NCBI RefSeq assembly: GCF_900142525.1
Contig: NZ_FRBD01000013.1
Coordinates: 1-64,000, forward strand
DNA: 64,000 nt
Direction of reading: 5' to 3'
Source of the DNA: Xylanibacter ruminicola
GTDB lineage: Bacteria > Bacteroidota > Bacteroidia > Bacteroidales > Bacteroidaceae
Part shown: piece by piece, positions 1 through 7,917 of the stretch
Layout: every line of letters begins with the position of its first letter
Position numbering within the stretch: the first letter of the stretch is position 1
Made by a program: the position numbers and the translations under genes
Notes under the pieces: model-generated
The model's input: the letters and a program-made list of their open reading frames with translations, nothing else
The model's database searches: none
What the model was told of the DNA's origin: nothing

Positions 1-61
1 TATGTAAATCTTTCAAAGAACTCTTTCTTAGTTTGCTATCGTTTTTGAGCGAAAGCGGGTG

Positions 62-93
62 CAAAGGTACGGCAATTTTTCCAAACCTCCAAA
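62..93 (-). promoter_or_regulatory. Bacteroidetes-type promoter reading left out of the window
   Basis: Read on the minus strand there is a -33 box TTTG (90-93), a 20-bp spacer and a -7 box TACCTTTG (62-69). This is the Bacteroidetes consensus. The gene it would serve lies beyond position 1. Confidence 0.6.
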
Positions 94-101
94 CATTTTC
101 C

Positions 102-141
102 AAAAAATATTCCCAAAAACATGAAAGTTTTCGGGAATATT
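102..141 (-). terminator. Probable intrinsic terminator of the Bax-inhibitor-like gene
   Basis: Arms 106-120 and 127-141 are complementary over 15 nt with one mismatch, around a 6-nt loop. On the minus strand the hairpin runs into a T run (complement of 102-107). It lies about 50 bp past the stop codon of the gene at 193-912. Confidence 0.65.
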
Positions 142-192
142 TACAAAATTACACTTTTATATCTCTATTATATATAATGTACGCGTAGAAGC

Positions 193-912
193 CTATTCGC
201 GGCGTCCAAAAATGCGCAGCAGATAAATAAAGAGATTTATGAAGTCCAAATAGAGGTTAAGAGCACCCAAAAGTGCAATCTTCTGAGAAGCCTCGCTGGC
301 ATCGGGAGCCATCAAAAGCATATTCTTAATCTTCTGAGTATCGTAGGCGGTGAGCCCCACAAAGATCAAAACGCCCAGATAGCTGACAATCATTTCGAGA
401 CCAGAGCTCTTCAGGAAGATGTTGACAATGGTAGCGATGATGATACCGATAAGGGCCATGAACAGAATCTTACCCATAGACGAGAGGTCCTTCTTAGTGG
501 TATAACCCACGAGGGCCATGACGCCAAAAGTGCCTGCAGTGATAAAGAACACACTGGCGATGCTCGACATGGTATAAACTAGGAAGATAGACGAGAACAG
601 TGCGCCATTGATGACAGAATAGAGCACAAAGAGCAGTGTGGCAGTGGTAAGCGACAGGCGATTGATGGCTGCACTCACACCGAACACAATAGCAAACTCG
701 GCAATAACCAAGCCCCAAAGCAGGATGCTGTTAGAATACAGGGCGGTGATGATGCCAGGACTGGTAGCTACGCCATAAGCAGTGAAGCCCGTAAGAGCGA
801 GCGCCAAAGTCATCCACACATAAACCTTCCTCATCAATACAGGGAAGGCAGCCGACATCGAGAGCTCTCGCTCACGGCTCGACAGATTGAAATCTAAATT
901 GTTATAATTCAT
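193..912 (-). CDS. Bax inhibitor-1/YccA family membrane protein
   Basis: The 239-residue product has a short polar N-terminus followed by about seven hydrophobic segments from residue 25 to the C-terminus. It ends in the charged tail GRRE. The run LTAYDTQKIK near residue 190 matches the conserved region before the last helix of the BI-1/YccA (UPF0005) family. Known members are inner-membrane proteins linked to calcium leak or to FtsH-dependent membrane quality control; the exact role here is unknown. It is transcribed alone, divergently from lutA, and followed by a good terminator. The start is the only ATG upstream of the first helix. Length is normal for the family. Confidence 0.9.
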   Translation of the reverse strand: MNYNNLDFNLSSRERELSMSAAFPVLMRKVYVWMTLALALTGFTAYGVATSPGIITALYSNSILLWGLVIAEFAIVFGVSAAINRLSLTTATLLFVLYSVINGALFSSIFLVYTMSSIASVFFITAGTFGVMALVGYTTKKDLSSMGKILFMALIGIIIATIVNIFLKSSGLEMIVSYLGVLIFVGLTAYDTQKIKNMLLMAPDASEASQKIALLGALNLYLDFINLFIYLLRIFGRRE

Positions 913-971
913 AATCTAAAATTTTTGTTCGTTAAACAATCTATTGATTCGTTATACAATGGCCTATACGG

Positions 972-993
972 CAAATATAATGCCACAAAGGTA
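972..993 (-). promoter_or_regulatory. Candidate -7 boxes for the Bax-inhibitor-like gene
   Basis: On the minus strand two -7-like boxes are seen, TACCTTTG (986-993) and TATATTTG (972-979). Neither has a convincing TTTG at 19-20 bp, so the active one cannot be chosen from sequence. Confidence 0.4.
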
Positions 994-1067
994 AGTATTT
1001 ACTTTTAATAAAACATAAATAAGTGATATAAAATGAGATATTATTAGTATTTTTGGAGATTTTTCAC

Positions 1068-1075
1068 TATATTTG
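1068..1075 (+). promoter_or_regulatory. Candidate -7 box for lutABC
   Basis: TATATTTG lies 45 bp upstream of the lutA ATG. The nearest TTTG (1052-1055) is only 12 bp away, so the -33 element is not canonical and an activator may be required. That last point is inference. Confidence 0.45.
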
Positions 1076-1120
1076 CCCTCATAAATAACTAAAAACGAAC
1101 GTAATAATACACTAACGAAT

Positions 1121-1858
1121 ATGAAGATCGGATTATTTATTCCCTGCTATGTAGACGTGGTGTACCCTCAGGTAGGTGTAGCCACTTATAAACTATTGAA
1201 GCATCTGGGGCTGGATGTGGACTATCCGTTGAATCAGACCTGTTGCGGACAGCCAATGGCAAACGCCGGATTTGAGAATCAGGCCATACCACTGGCCGAG
1301 AAATTCGAAGATAAGTTTAAGGACTTTGACTATGTGGTGGCTCCATCGGTGAGTTGTACGGCATTTATCAAACTGAACTACCCACGGCTGCTAAAAGGTA
1401 AGCACGAATGCCTGACATCGGGCAAGATTATGGACGTGGTAGAGTTTCTGCACGATGTAATCAAGGTGAATCATCCATTGGGAACATTCCCCCACAAGGT
1501 GAGTCTGCACAACTCATGTCACGGTGTGCGCGAGTTGGGACTGAGTTCGCCCAGCGAGGAGAACGTGCCAAAATTTAATAAGGTGAAAGATCTGCTGAAC
1601 CTGGTAGATGGCATACAGGTGCTGGAGCCCGAGCGCCCTGACGAGTGCTGCGGATTTGGCGGTATGTTCTCGATCGAGGAGACGGCCGTGAGTGAGCAGA
1701 TGGGCGTAGACAAGATTCAACGCCACATGAAGACCGGAGCGAGATTCGTGACCGGACCAGACTGCTCGTGCCTGATGCACATGGCGGGTGTGGCCAAGAA
1801 ACGGGGGCTAGATGTACAGTTCCTGCATGTGGTGGAGATATTGGCAGCAGGACTGTGA
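1121..1858 (+). CDS. lutA: LutA-type (Fe-S)-binding lactate oxidation subunit
   Basis: LutA is the cysteine-rich subunit of the three-part, flavin-independent L-lactate oxidation complex LutABC, a cytoplasmic or peripheral iron-sulfur system that turns lactate into pyruvate. Two CCG (DUF224) repeats are present, with key cysteine pairs at C41-C42 (TCCGQP) and C176-C177 (ECCGFGG). The length of 245 residues is typical. lutB and lutC follow on the same strand, which is the standard order and strongly supports the assignment. No lactate permease gene lies in the window. The 78-bp gap to lutB is filled by an AT-rich repeat array. Confidence 0.93.
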   Translation: MKIGLFIPCYVDVVYPQVGVATYKLLKHLGLDVDYPLNQTCCGQPMANAGFENQAIPLAEKFEDKFKDFDYVVAPSVSCTAFIKLNYPRLLKGKHECLTSGKIMDVVEFLHDVIKVNHPLGTFPHKVSLHNSCHGVRELGLSSPSEENVPKFNKVKDLLNLVDGIQVLEPERPDECCGFGGMFSIEETAVSEQMGVDKIQRHMKTGARFVTGPDCSCLMHMAGVAKKRGLDVQFLHVVEILAAGL

Positions 1859-1860
1859 GA

Positions 1861-1935
1861 TTGGACAATTGAACTATTGGACAATTTCACAATTTAATAG
1901 TTAAATAGTCAAATCGTAAAATAGTAAAATCAAAA
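1861..1935. repeat. AT-rich short tandem array in the lutA-lutB spacer
   Basis: The spacer is built from imperfect copies of words such as GGACAATT and AATAGTTAAATAGTC, with a period of about 7-9 bp. It resembles the other spacer arrays in this window. Confidence 0.6.
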
Positions 1936-1936
1936 T

Positions 1937-3304
1937 ATGAGTACAGCACATAGTAATGCAGCAAAGGAGTTCTTGAAGAACCAGACTTACGCCAAATGGC
2001 ATGACGCCACTTTCTGGGCAGTACGCACCAAACGTGACAATATGGCATACGGACTGGAGGAATGGGAGCAGTTGCGCGAAAAGGCCAGTGCCATCAAGCG
2101 CCACACCATCACCCATCTGGACGAATATCTTGACCAGTTTGCCACCAAGGCCGAGGAGAACGGATGTATCGTTCACTGGGCTAAGGATGCACACGAATTC
2201 AATGAGATAGTGTATGGCATACTGAAGAACCATAACGTAAAGAAGCTTGTGAAATCGAAGTCGATGCTGACGGAGGAATGCGGCATGAACCCCTATCTGG
2301 AGCAGCACGGCATAGAGGTGGTAGAGACCGACCTGGGTGAGCGCATCATCCAGCTGAAGGGGCAGGCACCCAGTCATATCGTGATGCCAGCCATCCACCT
2401 GAACCACGACGACGTGGGCGAGCTGTTTGAAGAGAAGCTGGGCAGCGAAAAGGGTAACCACGACCCCACGTATCTGACTTACGTGGCACGACTGAGTCTG
2501 AGAAACGAGTTTCTAACAGCCGATGCCGGCATGACGGGTGCCAACTTCGGTATAGCCGAGACGGGCGACATCGTAGTGTGCACCAACGAGGGTAATGCCG
2601 ACATGTCGACATCGTGCCCAAAACTGCACATCGCCGCCATCGGACTGGAGAAGGTGATTCCGAACTACGACTGTCTGGCCGTATTCCAGCGCATGCTCTG
2701 TCGCGCAGGAACGGGTCAGCCCACGACTACGTTTACCAGCCACTTCCGCAAGGCACGCCCAACAGCCAACCCGATGCACATCGTGCTGGTGGACAACGGA
2801 CGTAGCGAATGGGTGGGCAATCCTGAACACTGGGAAGCACTGAAATGCATCCGTTGCGGATCGTGCATGAACACATGTCCGGTATATCGTCGTAGTGGCG
2901 GATACAGCTACAGCTACTTTATCCCCGGCCCTATCGGCATCAACCTAGGCATGCTGCGCGACCCAGAGAAGCACTCGGGCAACGTGAGTGCCTGCACGCT
3001 GTGTAACTCTTGTCAGGCACTATGTCCAGCGAAAATAAACCTGGGCGACCAGATTTATATGTGGCGTCAGCAGCTGGATGAGTTTGGCACGGCCAACCCA
3101 CAGAAAAAGATGATGTGTAAGGGCATGAGCATGTTCTACGGCAGTGAGGGCATGTACAACCTGGGAACGGCACTGGCCCACTGGGCAAACATCATTCCAT
3201 CGCCCATCATCAACTGCGGATTGAACCCGTGGGCAGAGGGACATAAGATGATGGAATTCCCGAAGAAACCGTTCCATAAGTTGTGGAAGGAAATAAAGAA
3301 GTGA
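1937..3304 (+). CDS. lutB: LutB/LldF-type lactate oxidation iron-sulfur protein
   Basis: The 455-residue protein has an N-terminal LUD domain (about residues 60-290). A ferredoxin-like region follows with two [4Fe-4S] motifs, C304-C307-C310-C314 (CIRCGSCMNTCP) and C353-C356-C359-C363 (CTLCNSCQALCP). A C-terminal DUF3390-type tail ends the protein. This is the domain order of LutB/YkgF, which passes electrons from lactate oxidation. It lies between lutA and lutC in the same direction; the gap to lutC is only 19 bp. All eight cluster cysteines are present, so it should be functional. Confidence 0.95.
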   Translation: MSTAHSNAAKEFLKNQTYAKWHDATFWAVRTKRDNMAYGLEEWEQLREKASAIKRHTITHLDEYLDQFATKAEENGCIVHWAKDAHEFNEIVYGILKNHNVKKLVKSKSMLTEECGMNPYLEQHGIEVVETDLGERIIQLKGQAPSHIVMPAIHLNHDDVGELFEEKLGSEKGNHDPTYLTYVARLSLRNEFLTADAGMTGANFGIAETGDIVVCTNEGNADMSTSCPKLHIAAIGLEKVIPNYDCLAVFQRMLCRAGTGQPTTTFTSHFRKARPTANPMHIVLVDNGRSEWVGNPEHWEALKCIRCGSCMNTCPVYRRSGGYSYSYFIPGPIGINLGMLRDPEKHSGNVSACTLCNSCQALCPAKINLGDQIYMWRQQLDEFGTANPQKKMMCKGMSMFYGSEGMYNLGTALAHWANIIPSPIINCGLNPWAEGHKMMEFPKKPFHKLWKEIKK

Positions 3305-3323
3305 ATAGTGAAAATGAAGAGTT

Positions 3324-3947
3324 ATGAGTAACAAAGACGATATACTGAAGAAATATAGGGCAAATGTGAGGGAGAGATTCTTCGACGAGCGAAGCGGTAA
3401 AACCGGTTTCGACATGCCCGATTTGAGTGATATTAAGGCTATCACCTACCCCAACCCACTGGTACAGTTTGTGAAGATGACCGAGATGGTGGGCGGACAG
3501 GTGATTGAGGTTGACCCAGGACGTGATGTCAATGTGCTGATAAAAGAGCTGTTTCCTGACGCCAAGGAGATAGCATCGAACCTGCCGGAGATTACCATCG
3601 CCACCAGAAACCCGGACACCGCAGGTCGTGCACGCGATCTGAACGGTACGGATGTAGGTATCATCCGTGGGAAGTTCGGTGTGGCTGAGAATGCATGCAT
3701 CTGGATTCCGCAGACGATGAAGGAGAAAGCTGTGTGCTTTATCTCGGAGAACCTGATCATCCTGTTGCCAAAGAGTCAGATTGTGAACAATATGCACGAG
3801 GCTTATAAGCGCATAGAGTTTGATAAGGAGTACGATGGGTATGGTGTTTTCATCAGCGGTCCATCGAAAACGGCGGATATCGCGCAGGTGCTAGTGATGG
3901 GTGCCCAAGCCGCCCGCAGCGCCACGATACTACTTATGCCGGAGTAA
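3324..3947 (+). CDS. lutC: LutC-type LUD-domain lactate utilization protein
   Basis: The 207-residue product contains a single LUD domain over nearly its whole length, including the family signature GTDVGIIRGKFGVAENACIW near residues 109-128 and a C-terminal GPSKTADI motif. LutC is the third member of the LutABC lactate oxidation complex; its individual role is not well defined. Its last 14 bp overlap the 3' end of the convergent aminotransferase gene, so no separate terminator can exist between the two operons. Confidence 0.93.
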   Translation: MSNKDDILKKYRANVRERFFDERSGKTGFDMPDLSDIKAITYPNPLVQFVKMTEMVGGQVIEVDPGRDVNVLIKELFPDAKEIASNLPEITIATRNPDTAGRARDLNGTDVGIIRGKFGVAENACIWIPQTMKEKAVCFISENLIILLPKSQIVNNMHEAYKRIEFDKEYDGYGVFISGPSKTADIAQVLVMGAQAARSATILLMPE

Positions 3948-5055
3948 AACTATTCAATAAATCTATTATCGTATTAACCTCATTATCGGTTAATGCTTGA
4001 TTGCAGGGGATGGAGAGTTCCTCGGCGTGGATTTGTTCGGTAATGGGGAAGGAGAGGTTATTCCATTCCTTATAGCAACGCTGTTTGTGCGGGGGGATGG
4101 GATAATGAATCTGAGTTTCTACGCCATGGTCCTGCAGATATTGCTGCAAACGATCGCGGTGCTCACAAAGAACAGGGAAAATATGCCAAACGCAGTCGCG
4201 ATCATGGCATTTGGGGATGCGGATGAATGGATTGTCTACCTTATTAATATATAAGGAAGCAATCTCCTTGCGGCGGGCGTTGGAGGCATCAAGCGTCTTG
4301 AGCTTCTCGAGCAGGATGGCAGCCTGAATCTCATCGATACGACTGTTGCGACCAACATAATCAAAAACATACTTATCCGATGAGCCATAATTGCCCATCG
4401 ACCGTATCACCTCGGCCAAAGCCTCATCATCGGTAGTCACAGCACCTGCATCGCCAAAAGCACCCAAGTTTTTGGTGGGATAGAAGCTACTGGCAGCGGC
4501 GCTGCCAAACGAACCAGTTTGTTTGGGAAGTGAGGAGGTAAGGGAGTGAGCGGGTGAGAGATATGTACAGCCGTGAGACTGGGCGTTGTCTTCAACCAAT
4601 TTAAGATTATATTTTTGGCAGATATCCCCTATCCTATCGGTATAGGCACAGCGACCGTAGAGGTGGACAATCATGATGGCGCGGGTGCGCGAGGTGATGG
4701 CCGCCTCGATGAGGGCATCGTCAATCTGCAGGGTGTTGATATCGGGCTCGACCAAAACCGGGGTTAAGCCGCACTCGGTGACAGCCAGGATAGAAGCGAT
4801 ATAGGTGTTGGCAGGCACGATAACCTCGTCGCCCTTCTGCATCACACCCAGTTCGATATATGCACGGAATATCAGCGTGAGTGCATCAAGACCATTGGCG
4901 CAGCCTATGCAGTATCTGGTACCAATATAAGCAGCATAAGCCTCCTCGAACCTACGGGTGTACTCGCCTTTGAGATACCAACCACTCTGCAGCACATCGT
5001 TAGCCGCGTGCTGGAATGGCGCATTGATAGTCTTCAGGTCGAGATACTTGATCAT
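3934..5055 (-). CDS. DegT/DnrJ/EryC1-family sugar aminotransferase (FdtB/QdtB-like)
   Basis: This is a PLP-dependent aminotransferase of 373 residues from the ATG at 5055; the open frame upstream of that point is out-of-frame gene overlap. D157 (VEDNAQSHG) and the Schiff-base lysine K195 (FYPTKNLGAFGD) are both present. The family moves an amino group from glutamate to a keto-sugar nucleotide. Because a 3,4-ketoisomerase, an acyltransferase and rmlB lie in the same operon, the likely substrate is a dTDP-3-keto-6-deoxyhexose. Residues 166-177 are an extra low-complexity insert encoded by an 8-bp-period array. It overlaps the preceding acyltransferase gene by 4 bp. It is the last gene of the operon. 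Confidence 0.88.
   Translation of the reverse strand: MIKYLDLKTINAPFQHAANDVLQSGWYLKGEYTRRFEEAYAAYIGTRYCIGCANGLDALTLIFRAYIELGVMQKGDEVIVPANTYIASILAVTECGLTPVLVEPDINTLQIDDALIEAAITSRTRAIMIVHLYGRCAYTDRIGDICQKYNLKLVEDNAQSHGCTYLSPAHSLTSSLPKQTGSFGSAAASSFYPTKNLGAFGDAGAVTTDDEALAEVIRSMGNYGSSDKYVFDYVGRNSRIDEIQAAILLEKLKTLDASNARRKEIASLYINKVDNPFIRIPKCHDRDCVWHIFPVLCEHRDRLQQYLQDHGVETQIHYPIPPHKQRCYKEWNNLSFPITEQIHAEELSIPCNQALTDNEVNTIIDLLNSFTPA
4527..4560. repeat. 8-bp-period array in frame inside the aminotransferase gene
   Basis: Four G-rich octamers (GAAGTGAG, GAGGTAAG, GGAGTGAG, CGGGTGAG) lie between the conserved DNAQSHG and TGSFG motifs. They encode the extra residues SPAHSLTSSLP. Confidence 0.65.
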
Positions 5056-6002
5056 AAATCGTACTGGTAAGTGTCGTAACAAACGGCGCGACCGCCAAAG
5101 CCTTCCTTCTGGAAGATGAGCGATGTGTGGAGGTCGTCGCTGGTCTTGAAATTGGAGGTACCAAAGTCGAAATAGCGATAGCCCTCGGCAGCGAATCTGT
5201 CGAGTAGCGTTGAGAAGAGCATATCGAGAGCGCCGATATGTCGGCCTGCCTCGGAGGCCGAGATATACTGCGTTTTGACCACAGCGCCATCGATATATAG
5301 CACGGTTCCACCCACAATCTCGCTGCCACAATAAGCAGCAAACAAGCGGATGTTTTGAGGAAAGCGCGACTTGAGCAGGCTAATCTCGGCAAGACTATGC
5401 ACGGGTTTGGTCTGGTAGCGGGACATAAGGTTTGCTTCGAGCAGTTGCCAGAATGGTGAGAAGTCAGCCTCCTCAACCACCTGCACACCAGCCTTAACCG
5501 CCTTTTTGACACCACGGCGGCGCAACTGAGTGAATGAAATACGATTATCGAGCATGACCACCGATGCCACATCGCGCGATTTGATACTGGCACCACATAC
5601 CTTGGTGAGTGCATAAAGCGGTTCCTCGGATGGCAGACGGTGATAAATCCACGGGATAGACTTATATACCACATGCTTAAACTGATCTATCTCACGCAGG
5701 CAGTAGTTCAAATCGCGGAACAACTCGCACACCTGTGCTGCCGAGATTTTACGACTAAGTATCAGTCCTCCATAACTCAATCCGCAATGGCTATACAGCG
5801 TAACGTTATCGTGATGAGCCGGCATGACAGCCACCAGCTTATCGCCAGAATAAAACATCATCGAAAAGTCATTGAACCTATCCAGATGATAGTCCATATA
5901 TCGACGGTCAATCAGGAAAGTACCATTTTTCGACTGGGCTACAAACGCATTCCACTCGTCAAAATCCTGGCTCGTAAACTGATATTGCCTTACCTTTATC
6001 AT
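5052..6002 (-). CDS. GNAT/FemAB-like acyltransferase of the amino-sugar operon
   Basis: The 316-residue protein has the layout of FemAB/BioF2-like GNAT proteins. There is an N-terminal half with WNAFVAQSKNGTF and a poorly conserved core. The C-terminal GNAT region (about 170-300) holds LFAAYCGSEIVGGTVLYIDG and FDFGTSNF. It lies exactly between the ketoisomerase and the aminotransferase, with 4-bp overlaps on both sides. The simplest role is N-acylation of the 3-amino sugar. The characterised enzymes for this step (FdtC, QdtC) are left-handed beta-helix acetyltransferases, so this would be a non-homologous replacement; the donor and acyl group are unknown. Confidence 0.75.
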   Translation of the reverse strand: MIKVRQYQFTSQDFDEWNAFVAQSKNGTFLIDRRYMDYHLDRFNDFSMMFYSGDKLVAVMPAHHDNVTLYSHCGLSYGGLILSRKISAAQVCELFRDLNYCLREIDQFKHVVYKSIPWIYHRLPSEEPLYALTKVCGASIKSRDVASVVMLDNRISFTQLRRRGVKKAVKAGVQVVEEADFSPFWQLLEANLMSRYQTKPVHSLAEISLLKSRFPQNIRLFAAYCGSEIVGGTVLYIDGAVVKTQYISASEAGRHIGALDMLFSTLLDRFAAEGYRYFDFGTSNFKTSDDLHTSLIFQKEGFGGRAVCYDTYQYDL

Positions 6003-6397
6003 TTCACATACTCAAGGAATTCGTCGTAATCGTAGATGTACTCATCCTCGTTGAACAGTTCAGAAGCGAGCACTAAGCAAACGGCGCCACTCGAGAAGTC
6101 CTCGAGTGTGCGCCATACGCCTGTACCTATATATACACCTTGATAGGGATGGTTGAGATGAAACGTTTGATGCTCCTTGCCATCAAACACCTCTACATCG
6201 AAAGAACCACTCACTGCCACAACCACCTCTTCGCAGGTGCGATGGGCATGTCCGCCACGACGCTCGCCCGACGGCACATCGTAAGTCCAGTAGACACGGG
6301 CGATATCGAACGGCACGTTCTTCATCTCCTCGGCCACCGTGAGGTTGCCACGCGGGTCGACAATCTTAGGCAGATCTATGGTTCTGACTTTATCCAT
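5999..6397 (-). CDS. dTDP-4-keto-6-deoxyglucose 3,4-ketoisomerase (FdtA/QdtA/WxcM-like cupin)
   Basis: This 132-residue small cupin moves the keto group of dTDP-4-keto-6-deoxyglucose from C4 to C3. Visible family motifs are DPRGNLTVAE near residue 14, the RGGHAHRTCEEVVVAVSG run near residue 47 and VYIGTGVWRTLEDFS near residue 87. The ATG at 6397 is preferred to the adjacent GTG at 6400. Whether the product is the galacto (FdtA) or gluco (QdtA) epimer cannot be told by eye. It starts 9 bp after purT and overlaps the acyltransferase by 4 bp. Confidence 0.88.
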   Translation of the reverse strand: MDKVRTIDLPKIVDPRGNLTVAEEMKNVPFDIARVYWTYDVPSGERRGGHAHRTCEEVVVAVSGSFDVEVFDGKEHQTFHLNHPYQGVYIGTGVWRTLEDFSSGAVCLVLASELFNEDEYIYDYDEFLEYVK

Positions 6398-6406
6398 CAC
6401 CGACGA

Positions 6407-7612
6407 TTAATGCTCGAACTTGGTGTAGGGGTCGGTGCCCAGCACGGTCTTAGCCAAGCGCTTTGCTTTTTCGCGCAGCGCGTCTACATCGTCGCCAACC
6501 TCGCCATAGCAAAGTACTACACCCATGCGACGACCTTTGTGGGCCTCGGGCTTACCGAAGATGCGGATGCGGGTGCGATCCTCCTTCAGAGCCTCGTCGA
6601 AGTTGTAGTCGAGCAGTGAACGATCGACTGGTGTAGAAGCCTCTTTGGGCGACAAGATGACTGCCGATGCACCAGCGTGCTCCAAGTGGATGGCTGGGAT
6701 GGGCAGACCCATGACAGCACGGAAGTGGAGCTCGAACTCGCTGAGGTTGGTGGTGTGACCAAGGGTAACCATACCTGTATCGTGTGGACGTGGTGAGAGC
6801 TCGCTGAAGATGACCTCGCCCTGCTTGGTGAGGAAGAACTCAACACCCCAGATGCCGGCACCAGTCAAGGCCTTAGTTACCTTGTCGGCCATCATCTGAG
6901 CCTGCTTCAGTGCCTCGTCGGAAATCTTATAGGGCTGCCATGACTCACGATAGTCGCCTGCCTTCTGTACGTGTCCGATGGGAGGACAGAACAGTGTGGG
7001 CCAGCCGTTCTTCTGAGTAACGGTGAGCAGGGTGAACTCTGAATCGAAGTCGATGAACTCCTCGATGATCACCTCTTTCACATCGCCACGAGAGCCTTCC
7101 ATAGCCTCTTTGAAGGCCTGTTCGAGCTCATCGTCGTTATGAACATAGCTCTGGCCATGACCTGATGACGACATCAATGGCTTAACCACACATGGGAAAC
7201 CTATCTCATCGGCAGCAGCCTTGAACTCATCGAAGGTCTTTGCATAGAAATATTTGGCGGTGCGCAGTCCCAGCTCCTTTGAAGCTAGATCGCGGATGGC
7301 ACGACGATTCATAGTGAAGTTAACGGCTCGGGCAGAAGGAACCACCTGGATGCCCTGCTCCTCGAACTTGAACAGGCGCTCTGTGCGTATAGCCTCAATC
7401 TCGGGCACAATGATGTCGGGCTTGTGCTTATTAACAACAGCCTCGAGAGCATCGCCATCGAGCATAGAGAACACTTCGCGCTCATCAGCCACCTGCATGG
7501 CTGGTGCATTGTCGTAACGATCGCAGGCAATCACATACTGTCCTGCACGCATGGCGGCTATCACGAACTCCTTACCGAGTTCACCTGAGCCTAGTAATAG
7601 TATCTTCTTCAT
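6407..7612 (-). CDS. purT: Formate-dependent phosphoribosylglycinamide formyltransferase
   Basis: PurT uses ATP and formate to convert GAR to formyl-GAR in purine synthesis. The 401-residue protein begins [16 protein letters not shown], the typical N-terminal nucleotide-binding fold. It then has an ATP-grasp domain (about 115-310) with [14 protein letters not shown] and the metal-binding stretch [23 protein letters not shown] longer open frame reaches 7645 but overlaps the preceding gene, so the ATG at 7612 is chosen. Why a purine gene sits inside a sugar-nucleotide operon is not clear; it may simply share the promoter. Confidence 0.95.
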   Translation of the reverse strand: MKKILLLGSGELGKEFVIAAMRAGQYVIACDRYDNAPAMQVADEREVFSMLDGDALEAVVNKHKPDIIVPEIEAIRTERLFKFEEQGIQVVPSARAVNFTMNRRAIRDLASKELGLRTAKYFYAKTFDEFKAAADEIGFPCVVKPLMSSSGHGQSYVHNDDELEQAFKEAMEGSRGDVKEVIIEEFIDFDSEFTLLTVTQKNGWPTLFCPPIGHVQKAGDYRESWQPYKISDEALKQAQMMADKVTKALTGAGIWGVEFFLTKQGEVIFSELSPRPHDTGMVTLGHTTNLSEFELHFRAVMGLPIPAIHLEHAGASAVILSPKEASTPVDRSLLDYNFDEALKEDRTRIRIFGKPEAHKGRRMGVVLCYGEVGDDVDALREKAKRLAKTVLGTDPYTKFEH

Positions 7613-7617
7613 ATTGA

Positions 7618-7917
7618 TTAAATTGTTTGTTTCAACATTTGCCACTCGGGGGTAACGGCCAGCTTACGGATACACTGGTCGATGCGGGCCAGGGCGTCTT
7701 CCTGCGACATCTTGAAGTCCTTGGCTATCTCTTGGAGCGACTTGCGCTGGCAGCCAAAGAGTCCGTAATAATGCGTTACAGCCTCTTCCTCCTCAGGGGG
7801 CAGCAGGTAGAGCAGATGCTCCAGATAGTGCTCCATTTGAGGTGACAGACTGGTGGGGTTCAGACCTATACGAACCAGATATGAGTGCAGTTCGTGTGAG
7901 AGATTATCTGTTGGCAT
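7618..7917 (-). CDS. Small sigma-70 region-4-like helix-turn-helix protein
   Basis: The 99-residue product has no region 2 or region 3. Residues 39-86 ([17 protein letters not shown]... to ...IRKL) closely follow sigma-70 region 4, including the LPP-E-E start, the YGL turn, SLQEIAKDF as first HTH helix and the final RKL. The usual recognition helix R-E-R-V-R-Q-I is replaced by QEDALARI, so promoter contact may be lost. The first 38 residues resemble nothing I recognise. It overlaps rmlB by 14 bp and ends 5 bp before purT. Function unknown; it could bind RNA polymerase or be a decayed regulator. Confidence 0.7.
   Translation of the reverse strand: MPTDNLSHELHSYLVRIGLNPTSLSPQMEHYLEHLLYLLPPEEEEAVTHYYGLFGCQRKSLQEIAKDFKMSQEDALARIDQCIRKLAVTPEWQMLKQTI

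Noticed and set aside
5055..5331. N-terminal extension of the aminotransferase
   Set aside because: The open frame before 5055 is arginine-rich and overlaps the acyltransferase gene; the family start is MIKYLDL at 5055.
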